Shown here in pieces: positions 36,798-48,297 of a stretch of 64,000 nucleotides of DNA. The DNA is from Daldinia sp. FL1419 (taxonomy: Eukaryota > Ascomycota > Sordariomycetes > Xylariales > Hypoxylaceae): positions 124,001 through 188,000 of the forward strand of contig MU623407.1 in the NCBI GenBank assembly GCA_025201765.1, in the 5' to 3' direction. The first letter of the stretch is position 1, and every line of letters starts with the position of its first letter. The position numbers were made by a program, and so were the translations under genes. The notes below the pieces were generated by a model. It searched no databases, was not told the DNA's origin, and saw nothing but the letters and a program-made list of their open reading frames with translations.

Positions 36798-37892
36798 ATG
36801 GCCGGTGCCATCACAGTGGGGGGGATCCCCCATGCTCCCGCTAGAACAGACGACGGCACGAACATCCACCACTTCCTCTTCCCCCCTTACGCCCCTTTTG
36901 ACCCTTACGATCGCGTAAAACTCCACACGAACGCCTACACGCCCCGCGAGCTCCTAAACTCTGCCGTCAAGGCCTTTTACAACCGGCAGGACGCAGAGCT
37001 AAGCCCGCGGCAACTCGAAGCGCGCGAGAACTTTTGCGCAACGTATATCTTCCGCCGTCCGTACTACGGGAGGAGTCTCAAGCTGGGTGAAACAGCGGAC
37101 TTCTCAGAGGCTGTTATAGATTACTTGGCGCACAAGCTCGACGACTTCTTTTTCTTTGGTTTGTTGAAGACGTATGTTAGCGTAGAATCCGGCGTGAACG
37201 TCGTTGGCCCGGATCCCTTGTCCATCGAGCGGCAGATCGACGGTGACACGACCGTGATTAGAGATGACGTCCGCGGTGGCCGGTACATCCGTATCAGAAT
37301 AAACGTTGGCCGCCGTCGTAAGCTCTACGATCTCGTAGATATTATAGGCCAGCTTATGCACGAGATGGTTCACGCGTGGTTTTTAATCTTCTCGTGTGAC
37401 TGCGAGAAGTGTGATAAGGCGCAGCTAAACACCACGGGGGTCCCGGGTGATGGCCACGGGCCTATATTTCTAATGCTTCACCGTCTCATTTTATCCGAGA
37501 TCAGACGGTGGGGTGAAGCCAAGGGCAACGCTCTGGTAGAGTTAGACTGGGACGATTGTCCGGATTCAGTCGTTAGTGCGAATGCTTTTTGGCGGAGCCA
37601 GCTCGCCATCGACGACCTTGGCAGAGAGGAGAGGAGACGGCTTAATAGAGTACGCAAGTACGGTTTCAGCGCCAACCATTTAATTCGTATCACTGCAAAC
37701 GCCAACGTCGCCGTCCGGCCAAACCTCAAACAGAGACAACTCCGGTTTGAGCAGTCGCTCAGAACTAAACGCATTCTTGCGGAGAATTATAAAGAGGACC
37801 TAATTGCTAATTCGAACGCGTACGAGGAAGGTTCTCCTGAAGGCGAGAGACATGCGTCTTGGGCTCAGCCACCGTCCACCGGTAAAGTCTGA
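36798..37892 (+). CDS. SprT-like domain protein (putative zinc metalloprotease fold)
   Basis: Single exon, 364 aa from ATG 36798; the frame is open upstream to a TTG at 36771, which is unlikely to start translation. The centre carries LMHEMVHAW, an HExxH zinc site (His188 to His192), and GHGPIF about 28 residues later, giving the third ligand (His220), as in SprT/Spartan-type domains. Between them is a CDCEKC cluster. The N-terminus has LSPRQLEAREN and YIFRRPYYG, and the C-terminus is basic (NRVRKYGFSANH..LKQRQLRFEQ). There is no signal peptide. SprT-like domains act in DNA-protein crosslink repair in Spartan; no UBZ, PIP or SHP motif is recognised here, so that role is not claimed. Confidence 0.72.
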   Translation: MAGAITVGGIPHAPARTDDGTNIHHFLFPPYAPFDPYDRVKLHTNAYTPRELLNSAVKAFYNRQDAELSPRQLEARENFCATYIFRRPYYGRSLKLGETADFSEAVIDYLAHKLDDFFFFGLLKTYVSVESGVNVVGPDPLSIERQIDGDTTVIRDDVRGGRYIRIRINVGRRRKLYDLVDIIGQLMHEMVHAWFLIFSCDCEKCDKAQLNTTGVPGDGHGPIFLMLHRLILSEIRRWGEAKGNALVELDWDDCPDSVVSANAFWRSQLAIDDLGREERRRLNRVRKYGFSANHLIRITANANVAVRPNLKQRQLRFEQSLRTKRILAENYKEDLIANSNAYEEGSPEGERHASWAQPPSTGKV

Positions 37893-38443
37893 TGAAACGA
37901 CAGACCCAAAAAGAGACTTTCTCTCTAGAGCCAAAGCGTCCACGAATGGCTCACTTCGTAGGGTATATTAAGTATATTAAACTTCACTTAGACTTAGCAT
38001 CACGATAAGCATACCTACCTAGATAGGTATATAGGTAGATAGGTAGATAGGTAGCATAATAAATAGTTCAATCTTAATATACACATATTGAAGTTAACAC
38101 CAGATCTCGACTTGATAATAGTCTCACGATATCTCGCGACGCGGACGAATTCACAGTTTAGCCCGGAAGACTATCTCAGGGTCCTATTGTAGTAGTACCG
38201 TTTCGAGCATCTTCAGGAGTCCAAGGTGATAGATAGCATTGTATATGGATGTCTAGGGCTTTGGAAAGGGGTCGAGCGAATATAAATATCTGCCCTCCCT
38301 CTTCCAGATCTCGTTTCTTGTTCCTCAGACAGACACACTTTACTATACAATACAACACAATACAATACAATCCAGAGACATCAGCAAAGAACACAGACAG
38401 ACACAGCCACTTAGCAGCTTATCTACCAGCAACATCGCTCACA
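37893..38443. other. Intergenic region with GATA/GGTA tetranucleotide repeats
   Basis: A run of GATAGGTA units at about 38012-38052. The stretch from 38335 to 38443 is CA-rich with repeated ATACAATACAACACAATAC, a typical fungal core promoter and leader for the gene that follows. No gene is seen. Confidence 0.6.
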
Positions 38444-39209
38444 ATGAAGTTCACCAATACCATCTTGACCGTTGCCGGCATCGCTGGCGCCGCCAATGCC
38501 GGCAACACCGCCAACTCTTACTCTGACCTTTCCAACGGAAGTAAGTCCATACCTAACCTAACCTCTCTTCTCTTCTCTTCTCTCCCCCCCTCTCATCCCA
38601 TCCCAATAGTAAAAGTGTACGTAAACTCCACCTCGCCAACATACTAACCCCCCTCCCCCTCCCCTAGTGTACACCATTCCCATGGTCAACGGAAGCCTCG
38701 ACTTCAGCTCGGCGACCCGCGACTGGGACGGCGTAGCCCTCCTCAACGGCCGCACCGGCACCAACACCGCCGAGACCGTCGACCACGAGCTCTCGGAGCG
38801 CCGTCCCCCGGGCCAGTGCGTGCCGCAATTCCCAACGCGCAAGACGCTCTGCCGCTCGCGCGTGATCCGCCGCAACGAGTACCTGCGCGCGTACGCCAAG
38901 TTCCTCGACTGGATCGAGAGCGGGCCCGACGAGGGCTGGATCCCCAAGGAGAGCTGCAAGTCGCTGCTCTGGGGCTCCGTCGTCATCAGCGCCTGCTCCT
39001 CCGGCGGCCTCAACCCCACCTGCCGCGACGAGCTCGTCGAGGCCATGCGCGAGCTCGACGCCTACTGCGCCCAGGACCAGGGCGGCGACATCGTCATCCA
39101 CCACTGGGCCAAGAGCTACGGCCGCCACAACATCCGCGACGGCGACGACCTCGACGGCGGCAAGTACAAGCTCCCCACCGGAAAGACCCCCAAGGGCGAC
39201 GACCACTAA
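38444..39209 (+). CDS. Secreted six-cysteine protein, candidate effector
   Basis: Exon 1 38444-38540, intron 38541-38667 (127 nt, pyrimidine-rich), exon 2 38668-39209; 212 aa. A signal peptide (MKFTNTILTVAGIAGAANA) is followed by NTANSYSDLS. The mature protein has six cysteines (GQC, TLC, ESC, SAC, PTC, AYC), consistent with three disulfides, and a charged C-terminal tail (DGDDLDGGKYKLPTGKTPKG). No family is recognised. The second exon is very GC-rich with almost all third positions G or C. This creates long false ORFs in other frames (38664-39383 minus; 38816-39277 plus) and marks the gene as likely highly expressed or compositionally foreign to its AT-rich flanks. Confidence 0.8.
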
Positions 39210-39889
39210 ACGCCCGGCCCCGCCTGACGAGTCCCTGGGTTGGCGGGTCGCCTCAACGTTTGAAATCTGCCTCCTAGTAGCTATATCGTTGAACAGTCTA
39301 GCTTGCGTGTCAACTTTCTGGCTTGCTGGGATAGGTGGCCCGGGCCTACGGATTCCGACGGGACGCTCTGGCGTGAACGGCAACGGGGTGAAGGAGAATT
39401 AGGTACTCACAAGTTTGATTTTGAAGATGATTTTCGGCTAGAACCCGCCAGGGTTACCAAGAAGTACCTAATCAAAGTAGTCTTGTTATAATTTGCCTTC
39501 TTGACCTGCTGAAGTAACCTGTAGAATACATGTTGCCAAGCCTTAAGGCCTTCTCTAGATTCCCCCTTAGTAGCCCCTATTTCTACCACTATCGCTATGA
39601 GAGTAAATCTTTTTTTTTTTTGGACGGTTTAATGCTTTATTTCATAAGTCACTCTCGTATAAGAAATATCTACTCTTGATGATAATATACTTATATACCT
39701 TATAACTTCTCTGCTGTGATGGCATGCACACTCAATAGAAATGCCGCGCATGGTAACAGTCACAGTCACATGATGAAATTCGATATGCGTGCTTATATCA
39801 GTGTATACGAGTCGGTACTCTATAAACTCTTTTATGTTCTACCCTTAATCACCTACAGACAACATCTATCCATCTAACATGCGACTCTG
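39210..39889. other. Intergenic region between convergent genes
   Basis: Contains an A/T-rich stretch and a T run at 39609-39620. The ORF at 39303-39491 has no support. Confidence 0.55.
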
Positions 39890-42287
39890 TCAACTCGATA
39901 AGTCTACCTTGGCTAGTTGAACAACAGGAAGATGCGTCATATGTATCTTGGCGCTTCCAAACGGTACGAAGCGTGCGCTGAACGGTTTCCCGGTAATCTT
40001 CGGCTTAAGGGGAGGGTTTGCTGCAGTATCGAATTCGACAGGCCAGTCTATCTCAACAGCAGCCACGCGAAGTTCGACCGGCGGTGCACCAAGGTCCCAG
40101 ATAGGATCTGCCAAAGTCGACACATCCGCTTGCACTACCTTTATCTGCGATGGGTCAATGGCAATATTCCATAGACCCGCAGGTTCGATGACATGGTCAT
40201 GCGTGTGGGTTGTAGTGCTTGCACTGGGTATCGTGTTACCGTCGAACGCGGTGATCGGTACCTCTGATACGTTGGCATCGATGTGGAGACTATAGAGTAG
40301 CGATCCATAGTATACGGCCGCTGTGTTATTGGGTCTTGTGACTACACGTGGTTCCGTCTCGAGATTAATATTGACAAAGCTGATGCCTTTGCTGATTTCA
40401 ATCTTTTGTAGCCCCTTATCCGACGGGGAGATCGGGCTGGATTTGCCGGAAGGTCCTACAACGGTACTCGACTTGTCCGCCCAGCCTGGAATTCGGACAT
40501 AAAATGTAAAATCTGATGCCGCAGTGATCGAATACTTTATACCCATCCCGAATGGATAGTTAGTGTCGGCCTGGATATTAACTCGATTACGACCTAATGA
40601 GGTGCTAATGCTCCCAGGGATAAGTAGAACATGAGCAATTCCTCCATCGGTAAGCGTAAATGAATTCGCAAGGAATTTGGGATATGCCTGAGGGTGATTA
40701 ACGGTGCAGCAAGGCTATTGATAGGTAGTTAGTTTCAGTACCTAGCTATCACTCTTAACAATTAGAAAGGGGGTAGAACTGACATAGTTGGGCTCTAAAC
40801 CAAATACGTTGCCCTGGGTACCGACATTTACCCACATATCAGGGTTCACCGACAGCGTGCGTGACCATGGCTACAGTACCATTAGTATTAATCTATATTC
40901 TAAGATTCCGAGTTATCGACTTACCTGGTTTTCCTGTTGCACATATTGGTGTGACCACCAATCTGGGAAGATCGATCCGGGTACAGCATTAAATGCAACT
41001 TCTTCTGCCCAATCCGCCAAGTCGTTATCGCCAAGATACTGGTAAATATATGCCATAGAGAACGTCAATTCCGCAGCAGTGCAAAGTTCCGCCCCTCTTA
41101 TCGGATTGAGATCTGTGATGAATTCATCACCGATAATCGTGCCGGCTAAAGACTTATGATATTGCGCTAATAAGTCTACTGCAGTCCTGGTCTGCGTCTT
41201 TAACGCTTCGTCGTGCGTCATTCGGTATATAGCCAATGGGTACCGAAGACCTAATAGTATAAGTCAGCTTCTACTCATACATCAACATCATACTTGAACT
41301 CTACCTTCTGCCATGTTAACACCATGGTTAAATAGATCTTTGAATGGTTCATTTCTGGGAGTATATGTAACTTCTGGGTATACCCCCTTAACCCAGAATT
41401 TTCTCCAATCGCTGTTGGCTTGGGCGCTTCCTTCGATCATGAGTTCCATGGTTTCCCAGATTATCTGCGAATTGTTCCGTGGATGCTGCTCGTAAAGCCA
41501 TTGCAGCGGAATGTGCATTTCATGAGCCCGCATAGGACCGAACCCATCACCGTCAAAATTTTGACCATCCTTCTGTATTAGCCCGCTGAAGTCATCTTTT
41601 AACATGCTGTGGGCTAGTTGGATGTATTTATGCATGGCATCCACTATTCTATCTGTTTGAGAAGGGTCCGCTTGGGCATATTGCTATAAAAATTAGCCGG
41701 ATTGCTCCCCTAGGGCACTTGGGACAATAGGCCGTCCCGGCCAGGACATACCATCAGCCCTAACAAGAAGTAGCAGCGCGCCCATAAACCCCGGGACTGG
41801 GATGTGGTCTCGGGTCCGAGCCAGCCATCCTCCTGTTGGTGGTCGAGGACGTAATCCATATAGGAATAGACTTGTCCTTTAAGTCTCGGATCATCCAATC
41901 CGAAGGCGAGAGGTACGAGGCCATTGAACCAATATGGTGACGACTCGTGGAGCACAGAGTATTCTGTTGAGCCGCCGATCCACATAGAGTCATGGACGAA
42001 ACGGTAGAAGTCAAACAAGTTGCCAGCCAGTCCGTGTGCCTCCAATTGCAGTTGGTCCCTAAACCATCCTCGCGGTTTGATAGTACCAAGAGGGAAAGAC
42101 TGGTGTATCGGCTGTATCACTAACTACCGGTCAGCTTTGAATGAACATCAGGGTATGGAGTCATCGTACGGCTTGACTGGTCCCTGCCCTCCAAGTAATT
42201 CTCTACAAGCGAATCATGAGGCAGCGTAAAGCCAGGTGAGATTAGAAGAAAGGCGGTAAATGCCTTTCCTATAAGAGAGGCAGCCAT
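39890..42287 (-). CDS. Secreted GH127/DUF1680-like glycoside hydrolase (beta-L-arabinofuranosidase type)
   Basis: Six exons: 42287-42170, 42119-41752, 41683-41305, 41250-40925, 40870-40784, 40714-39890; 700 aa. Exon 1 gives a signal peptide (MAASLIGKAFTAFLLISPGF). The body begins PLGTIKPRGWFRDQLQLEAH with WIGGS and QQEDGWLGP, the usual DUF1680 landmarks of the (alpha/alpha)6 barrel. Family enzymes use a zinc-bound cysteine: an E-x-C motif (Glu343, Cys345 in GAELCTAAE) and a Cys pair (Cys428, Cys429 in PCCTVNHPQ) are both present, so the active site looks complete. The C-terminal half is beta-sandwich-like. The product should act outside the cell on arabinose-containing plant polymers or glycoproteins; exact specificity is unknown. 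The phase-1 50-nt first intron is short but has a GCTGAC branch site. Confidence 0.87.
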
Positions 42288-43592
42288 CTATGTAGGAGTG
42301 CTCTAGATAACATGAGTAGTCTATAGGGATCTAAAGAGAACAGAAGACGGAATAGAATAAGGAATCTTTTAAGCAGCCAAAAAGAAGCCTCTATATACTA
42401 AAACGCCCGCTGTAAGCCAAACGCGATATTATCAGGAATGCAAATCTATTGGACTAATAAAAAAGCAAAAGAATGCGGCCATGTAGCTCCACAGAAATGC
42501 ACGTATACTATGTACTTATCCTCTCATCCACTCCGGATGGAAGGACTGATCATTGACCCAGTTCGAGGTAATAAATCCACCAGGGTCAAAGGGGAAGTCG
42601 CTTAGATTCTCCCCGTGGTGGATCATACGCAGGAACCTTGGGTAGGTACTCTCGATTGTGGTGTACATTCAAAATACTTTATACCTAGTACCTATGGACA
42701 TTAAAATACCTATATATTGGAGTGTATATGTATACCTTAGGTACATTGCATCAAGTACTTGTAGGTATGCCCTCTTCTGCGTTCGAGTGTCTTACTCTTT
42801 CCTTCGAGTCGGGCCCGTGCAGGGTTGTGATTGATAAGGCTAGCTACTACCTACTACCAGGAAGGTATGTTGGTAGTATCACGGGGTCGTACCGGCATAC
42901 AAGGCGCTTTCTCCAAAATTTAGCGTCTCTTCCCTGCTTTCCCTGTTTCCCTTATTGCAGCTTTGTTAGCTTTCCCCTTAGCGGCCGATTCGGGCCCTTG
43001 GTGTGTACCCGTGACGAAGTCACGAAGTGGGCAATAACCCTCTAGGGGGGACGATTGCGAGCTCCTGATTGGATACAAGTATGCGCTTTGAGAAATTGGC
43101 AGCAGGTCTAAGTCGCTGCCACCTACCTGAGGTACCCCAGATAGGTAACCATTAAGTTAAGTTTCTTAGTAGTCAGCTAAAATCCTTAAGATATAATTTC
43201 CCCTGAAGATCTTCCTGCGATATGTCAGAAACCAGCAAATTTCTTTTAGGTACGCATTAGTTTACAATTTCCGCATTCGCAATCACAATATATGATTGTG
43301 TCACACCTCGTACAAGTATTGCTTATATTATTCTAGGGAATATCCTTGGATACATGTTTCCAAGATCCAATATGTCGGACATCATCGATATCGATATCGA
43401 CTGTTGTTCAAACAACAAAGAAAAGCAACGGTGACCCCACACAAAAATGGAAAAACAATCTACTACCCCACACGACCCCACGAGGCGGTCAGGGGGCGGG
43501 TCCGGGGTGACGGGTGGTTCGGTCATAAGCTAAAGGTGAAAGTTGTCTAGCCCCGGCACTGAGATTGGCTGAGATCGCGGGGGATTGTCTAT

Positions 43593-43642
43593 GGGGGGGG
43601 GGGGGGGGGGGGGAAGGTNNNNNNNNNNGGCGCCCCCCCCCG

Positions 43643-43702
<60 letters not shown>
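43593..43702. other. Poly-G / N-gap / poly-C assembly artefact
   Basis: A run of about 21 G (43593-43613), ten N (43619-43628), then a run of about 70 C (to 43702). A homopolymer pair around a gap points to failed base calling or gap closure. Peptides translated from it (poly-Gly, poly-Pro) are not real genes. Confidence 0.9.
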
Positions 43703-43704
<2 letters not shown>

Positions 43705-45118
43705 GTTGGAGATATTGTTGACTTTTCTGATCGGAATGCCCAATACGATTTTGATAACTGCCCAACTAGGGACCGATGGTATTCTACCTTTTCCTACCTT
43801 TAAAATACTTGACATCCTCAAAATTGGACTAACCTAGAGGTAAGTTTGTGAGGTCAATATCTAACCAAACCAAACTACTTCTCTCTCTATATTGACCCAG
43901 ATAAATGGTATAGATGGAAAGGTCCGACTGTTATCATTCCGTATTAGTCCCGAGCTCGGCTCCAAGACTTAGGCGCCGTGACGTAGGCTCATTCGATTTC
44001 TCCCGTCTACCGACATGAAAGAAAAATACCGCTAAACTAGACGAATGAAATATACCGAACATCACATGCCTATTTTCCATATTTTACCTTCCTTCTTAGG
44101 GAAGACCTCTATCGAGAATAGGCAATCAGTTCGACGTTTCCTCTTCCTCGCCTCCACGATGTATGCGTGCTTATCTTGGTCTTCTCCCACCGCCGAGTTT
44201 TGGCGTCAGATTCCTTGACTTACACGTGCTGCAGCACACCATTTCAATGTCAACCCTACCTTGTCTGTTCGGTTGGGGTTTGCATACATGAAATTAGCTA
44301 ATCTTCCAATACTTATATACTAGGAATAGTTGAGCGAGTTAGCCGACTGCTGATATTGAAACACGGGCGATCGTCGTAGGTAAAGCCCAATGTTATCGGG
44401 AAGGACAGTAGCGAAAATTCCAGTAACGGAACACTGCATACGACACGATCGTATCCATACGATACAAGACCACGTTGATTTATATTTTTAGCTAGGTGTA
44501 CATAATCCTAGATGCTGAAGTCTAGTTAAACGCTTTCTAAGCCTCCCGCCCTCTGCAGATGCCCGTCATGGTTTTCGACCAGCCACATGGTCAACATAAG
44601 CGCCATCAATCTCGCATATAAGACAACATGTTGAGACCGAATGTAAGACTCATGTAGTGCAACCTAGGAAAATCGTCAGTTTACTCTATGGAGTCTGACA
44701 AAACCAAAATACTTGGGGAATTAACATTTCGCTCTACTGAAACTGATGGCCTCGGCTGATTCACAACTAACGATACCGAGCAATAGCGTGGTCAATAGCA
44801 AGTTTCTTCAACATAATACCATGCAAAACTTCGATAAGCACTAACGAAAATACGTTTTAAGGAGGCACGAGATGTAGTTCAAGATATCAGAATGCGCACC
44901 ACTCACATTAGCGCAAATGTCACGTCCTATCAAGTGTATAACTCGATTTTTCATTGGTATAGGATGACTCTTCCTTGAGTCAACAGCAACCTATACATAA
45001 GACTTGATGAGATAGTCTCCGCATATAAGGTCCGATCATCTAATAATCTTAGATTTCCACAACGCCCCGTTGCCTAGGAACCGCCGTTGAGAGTCTACTG
45101 TCAGGGCTCTAGCCTGGG

Positions 45119-45153
45119 CTACATATAGAACAAAGAACTTGTTCTATATGTAG
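45119..45153. repeat. Perfect 15-bp inverted repeat (hairpin)
   Basis: CTACATATAGAACAA at 45119-45133, a 5-nt spacer AGAAC, and the exact reverse complement at 45139-45153. It lies in the gene desert with no gene end close by, so a terminator role is not assumed. Confidence 0.9.
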
Positions 45154-47231
45154 TTGCCTTTAGCCATAGTTGTAGATAGGTTCCTCGCGGAACAACGAAG
45201 TTGTTTCCTTGCTTCTTGGTCCGCCTCGTGACATCTACAGCTGCAACGTCAAGAAGCAATACCAACCAAGCCCATAGCGTGGTTTACCGCCGAATTTACA
45301 AGACATCATACAGAAGCCAATATAACGGAAATACCCACGCTGGTCAACTTTGACGCACATTAAATATGAAACATAAGGCCATTATGAGATAACACCTCAG
45401 ACTAAACCTATCATCGTTTCACCCATCCTATCTGGTGATAAACTATACGTGAGTATCATCATACACACGAATTGTAGAATTGTAACCCAATGCAGCGAGG
45501 AGTCAGTGGACCACTTACTTCCCATGGACTGCCAATGCACCCCTGTAGAGTGTAACCAGTAGTATCAACATACCTACCCTCGCCCTGCTGATATGCTATG
45601 CGATGTTCCATGGAGGTCTAAGCACCGCGGCTCCTCCAACGCATAGATCCTGCCATCCATAGATCCTACCTTCTTGCATCGGATGCCATTCGGTGAGAGT
45701 CCAAGATTCCTAAGGCTTGGGGAAACCGGACGTAGGCCGCAACGAAACAACCTTAGGGGGTCAGATAGAAAAAGTGGCATCGTGACGCCGGAAAGTGTAG
45801 AGAATGATCAAATATCCCGAGATCACGTTGCGGAAAGGCAATCCTCATGTGCTCCAGTCTATCTAGCTTGATACTTGGTTTCGCGATTATACTAAGGTTA
45901 GGTTAGTGATTATTAGAAACAGTTAGTCGAGGGGAATTCGCAATAGCCATTATGACATCATGTTAATTGATAGCCCAGTAATTCATCGTCGCAGTATCGG
46001 AGCTTAGTCGACAGTACTGTATAGGATTGTATCATCTATATGAGTATGAAATATATAGTGTAAATATAGATTATAGATTATAGTACCGTAACCTTGCGTA
46101 GAGATAGTCAAGACAGGCTACGTTATACCCATCTTGGGGAGTGCAGCTCGATACGATGAGACAAAGAGACTTATCTTCTGAATTTTAATCTGAGAGACAC
46201 GTCTATGACGCATGCATGGGAAAGAATTATATAAAACATTAAAAGATAGCGATTAATTATATTCAAGACTTTAAAGAGAGAAGATGTGAGCTCCACAGGA
46301 TCTAAAATAACTTATCTTCGGAAGCTATCGCGCCAATATCGCGCCAACATCGCCCCAAGCTTGCGGAGCTGGGGGATAGGGCCACTATTTTATCTTGGCA
46401 CCTCTTAGCTGCCCCTGCGGGGGTTAACCGTCAACCAGTAACAACATTCCATCTTATCGGTGGATGAGAAGCTGGAATTACGTCAGGTAACTGATAGATA
46501 GGAATTCTACTCAGTAAAGAGACGTCAGGTACGGCTGAATTACTCAGGGACGGGGGAAACAGGAACAATTGGTTCAATAGTTGTGCCTATCATATTATAG
46601 AATTCCCTTCTAGAATCTCGCACCGAGTATTCGACGACTTATCATTGGCTAGGTACCTATTTACCCCCCAGCTTTAGGGCCTTCCGGCGCAATTGGTGGC
46701 TGGATTCCATGATGCTGATACGATATCTCACGAAGCCACCGACCGAGCTGTGGACCTGGGATCCGGACGGGGTTCTTGGGTTATTGATACATAGTAGGAT
46801 TACAGGCATAGACCAGGGATATATAAATGAAAAATGACAAAGTCGCGGCTATCAATCAGTGTGCGAGCCTCGTTTCGCATATGAAATTCTCCCATGTGCA
46901 ACATTCGACGTCCCTCCAAATTCCCATTCCCCCAACTTCACACGTAAATAGCACATAATACAGGTATGTAATATTTCTCAACGCACCGAACATAGGAGCG
47001 AGTCATCATGTTAATACTCATGTCCCATATTTATCCTTCTAATGATGGAATAACTCGTGATACTTACCTACGCGATGGCGCAACCCAATGGATCGTGCTT
47101 ATTCTTCCATGCCTTAGACAAAGACATTTTGTCCAATCTTCAATTCTGACTTATCCAACCACGAAAGACCTTGGCAAGCATATAGATAGACAGCTAAGAC
47201 TCGGGTGTGTCGCAGATATATTTACAACAAG

Positions 47232-47738
47232 ATGACTACGCCCGAAGTATCCCACGGTCGCGGCGGCGCCGGCAACATTAACCCCGACGACACCAAGTAC
47301 GTCGACGGCGAAATCGTGCGCGAGGGCCCGGAAGGCAGCCACGGCGACGGCGCATTCAGCACCGGCCGAGGAGGTAAGTTGTCTCCCCTTTTCCCTATCA
47401 CGCTCATCCCTTTCCAACTAACTCACCACCCCCACCCCCCCCCAGGCGCAGCCAACATAGCCGACGCCTCCAAGCTCCCGTCCGCGATCCGCGCCGACCG
47501 CGAGATCGTGCCGGAAGAAGCCACGCGGCCCTCGACCGACGGCGAGAGCTTCCACGTGGGCCGCGGCGGCGCGGCCAACGTGCACCTGTCGGAGCAAGAC
47601 AAGCAAAAGAAGCACGAGAAGCACCACCATCACGCCGGTAGCAAAGTCATCGATGCCCCGTCCACGGCTGGTGCGCCGCCGACTCTAGGGCTCGCGGACA
47701 AGCTGAAACATAAGATTTTCGGGGTTTTTAAGAAGTAG
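47232..47738 (+). CDS. DUF3602 (GRGGAGN-repeat) protein
   Basis: Exon 1 47232-47373, intron 47374-47445 (72 nt, C-rich), exon 2 47446-47738; 144 aa. Three glycine-rich motifs occur: GRGGAGNI near residue 9, STGRGGAANI across the splice junction, and VGRGGAANV near residue 89. These define the fungal DUF3602 family, which includes yeast Par32, a TORC1-linked regulator of ammonium transporters. The C-terminus is basic with HHHHAG and ends in an amphipathic ADKLKHKIFGVFKK. Soluble, disordered-looking, no signal peptide. The precise role in this fungus is unknown. Confidence 0.85.
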   Translation: MTTPEVSHGRGGAGNINPDDTKYVDGEIVREGPEGSHGDGAFSTGRGGKLSPLFPITLIPFQLTHHPHPPPGAANIADASKLPSAIRADREIVPEEATRPSTDGESFHVGRGGAANVHLSEQDKQKKHEKHHHHAGSKVIDAPSTAGAPPTLGLADKLKHKIFGVFKK

Positions 47739-48297
47739 ATCCGATGGATGAGGACGGGACGAGACGCAGGATGCCAAGGGGAAGTGAAATGAGCTGGAGG
47801 GCCGTTTCGATAGAGGGCCGGTTTCTATTCGTACACGCGGATATCCCAGACGAAAAGGAGCAGCAATACGGCGGAGGGAGACGAGAGCCGGTTGCCTTGC
47901 ACTGGAAATGAAATAGTTTAAGAGGAGAAATAACCCCTGGTTCTTAGCTTGATATTCTACCCGGCGACTCAAACGCCGCTGGTCTCGATTCGACTTAATT
48001 TACAATGATATCCCGTTTTCAAATACTCTGTTCTGAAATACACTATGAGACCATTTCGTTCAAAAATGCCACGACGTCTAGGTAAATACCTATCTGCCAG
48101 GTAAGTCTCGCCTCACAAACTCAAATCTTACTACAGTTCAATATCACAGCATTTGGGATATACAATCTTATATATATATATATATATATCAAGTCTTGCA
48201 ATATATACAGTTAAACCACAGTGTAGCCGATTTCGCTAACCCCAAACCCTTCCTATTTTCCCAACGTCGCCTATCCAAAAGTTTACCTACCGCCAGT
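47739..48297. other. Intergenic region between convergent genes, with (TA)n tract
   Basis: 3' flanks of the DUF3602 and GH10 genes. A TA dinucleotide run lies at about 48168-48189. No gene is seen. Confidence 0.6.

Larger units (their letters stand above)
42288..47231. other. Gene desert of about 4.9 kb with an assembly gap
   Basis: No gene is supported. The ORF at 42722-43045 is not family-like. Between about 43840 and 45570 hardly any ORF reaches 60 codons on either strand. CCTAGGTA-type motifs are dense near 42650-42900 and 43120-43160. The last 250 bp or so before 47232 should hold the promoter of the DUF3602 gene. Confidence 0.55.

Noticed and set aside
38664..39383. 239-codon minus-strand ORF and a 153-codon plus ORF (38816-39277)
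   Set aside because: Low-complexity Ala/Val/Arg translations produced by the GC-rich exon of the six-cysteine secreted protein.
42722..43045. 107-codon plus ORF
   Set aside because: Hydrophobic translation of repetitive CCTAGGTA-type DNA with no family match and no splice context.
43593..43702. G-quadruplex or telomere-like structure
   Set aside because: Pure homopolymers around N characters indicate an artefact; there is no TTAGGG repeat.
43489..43837. ORFs with poly-Gly and poly-Pro
   Set aside because: They span the homopolymer tracts and N gap.
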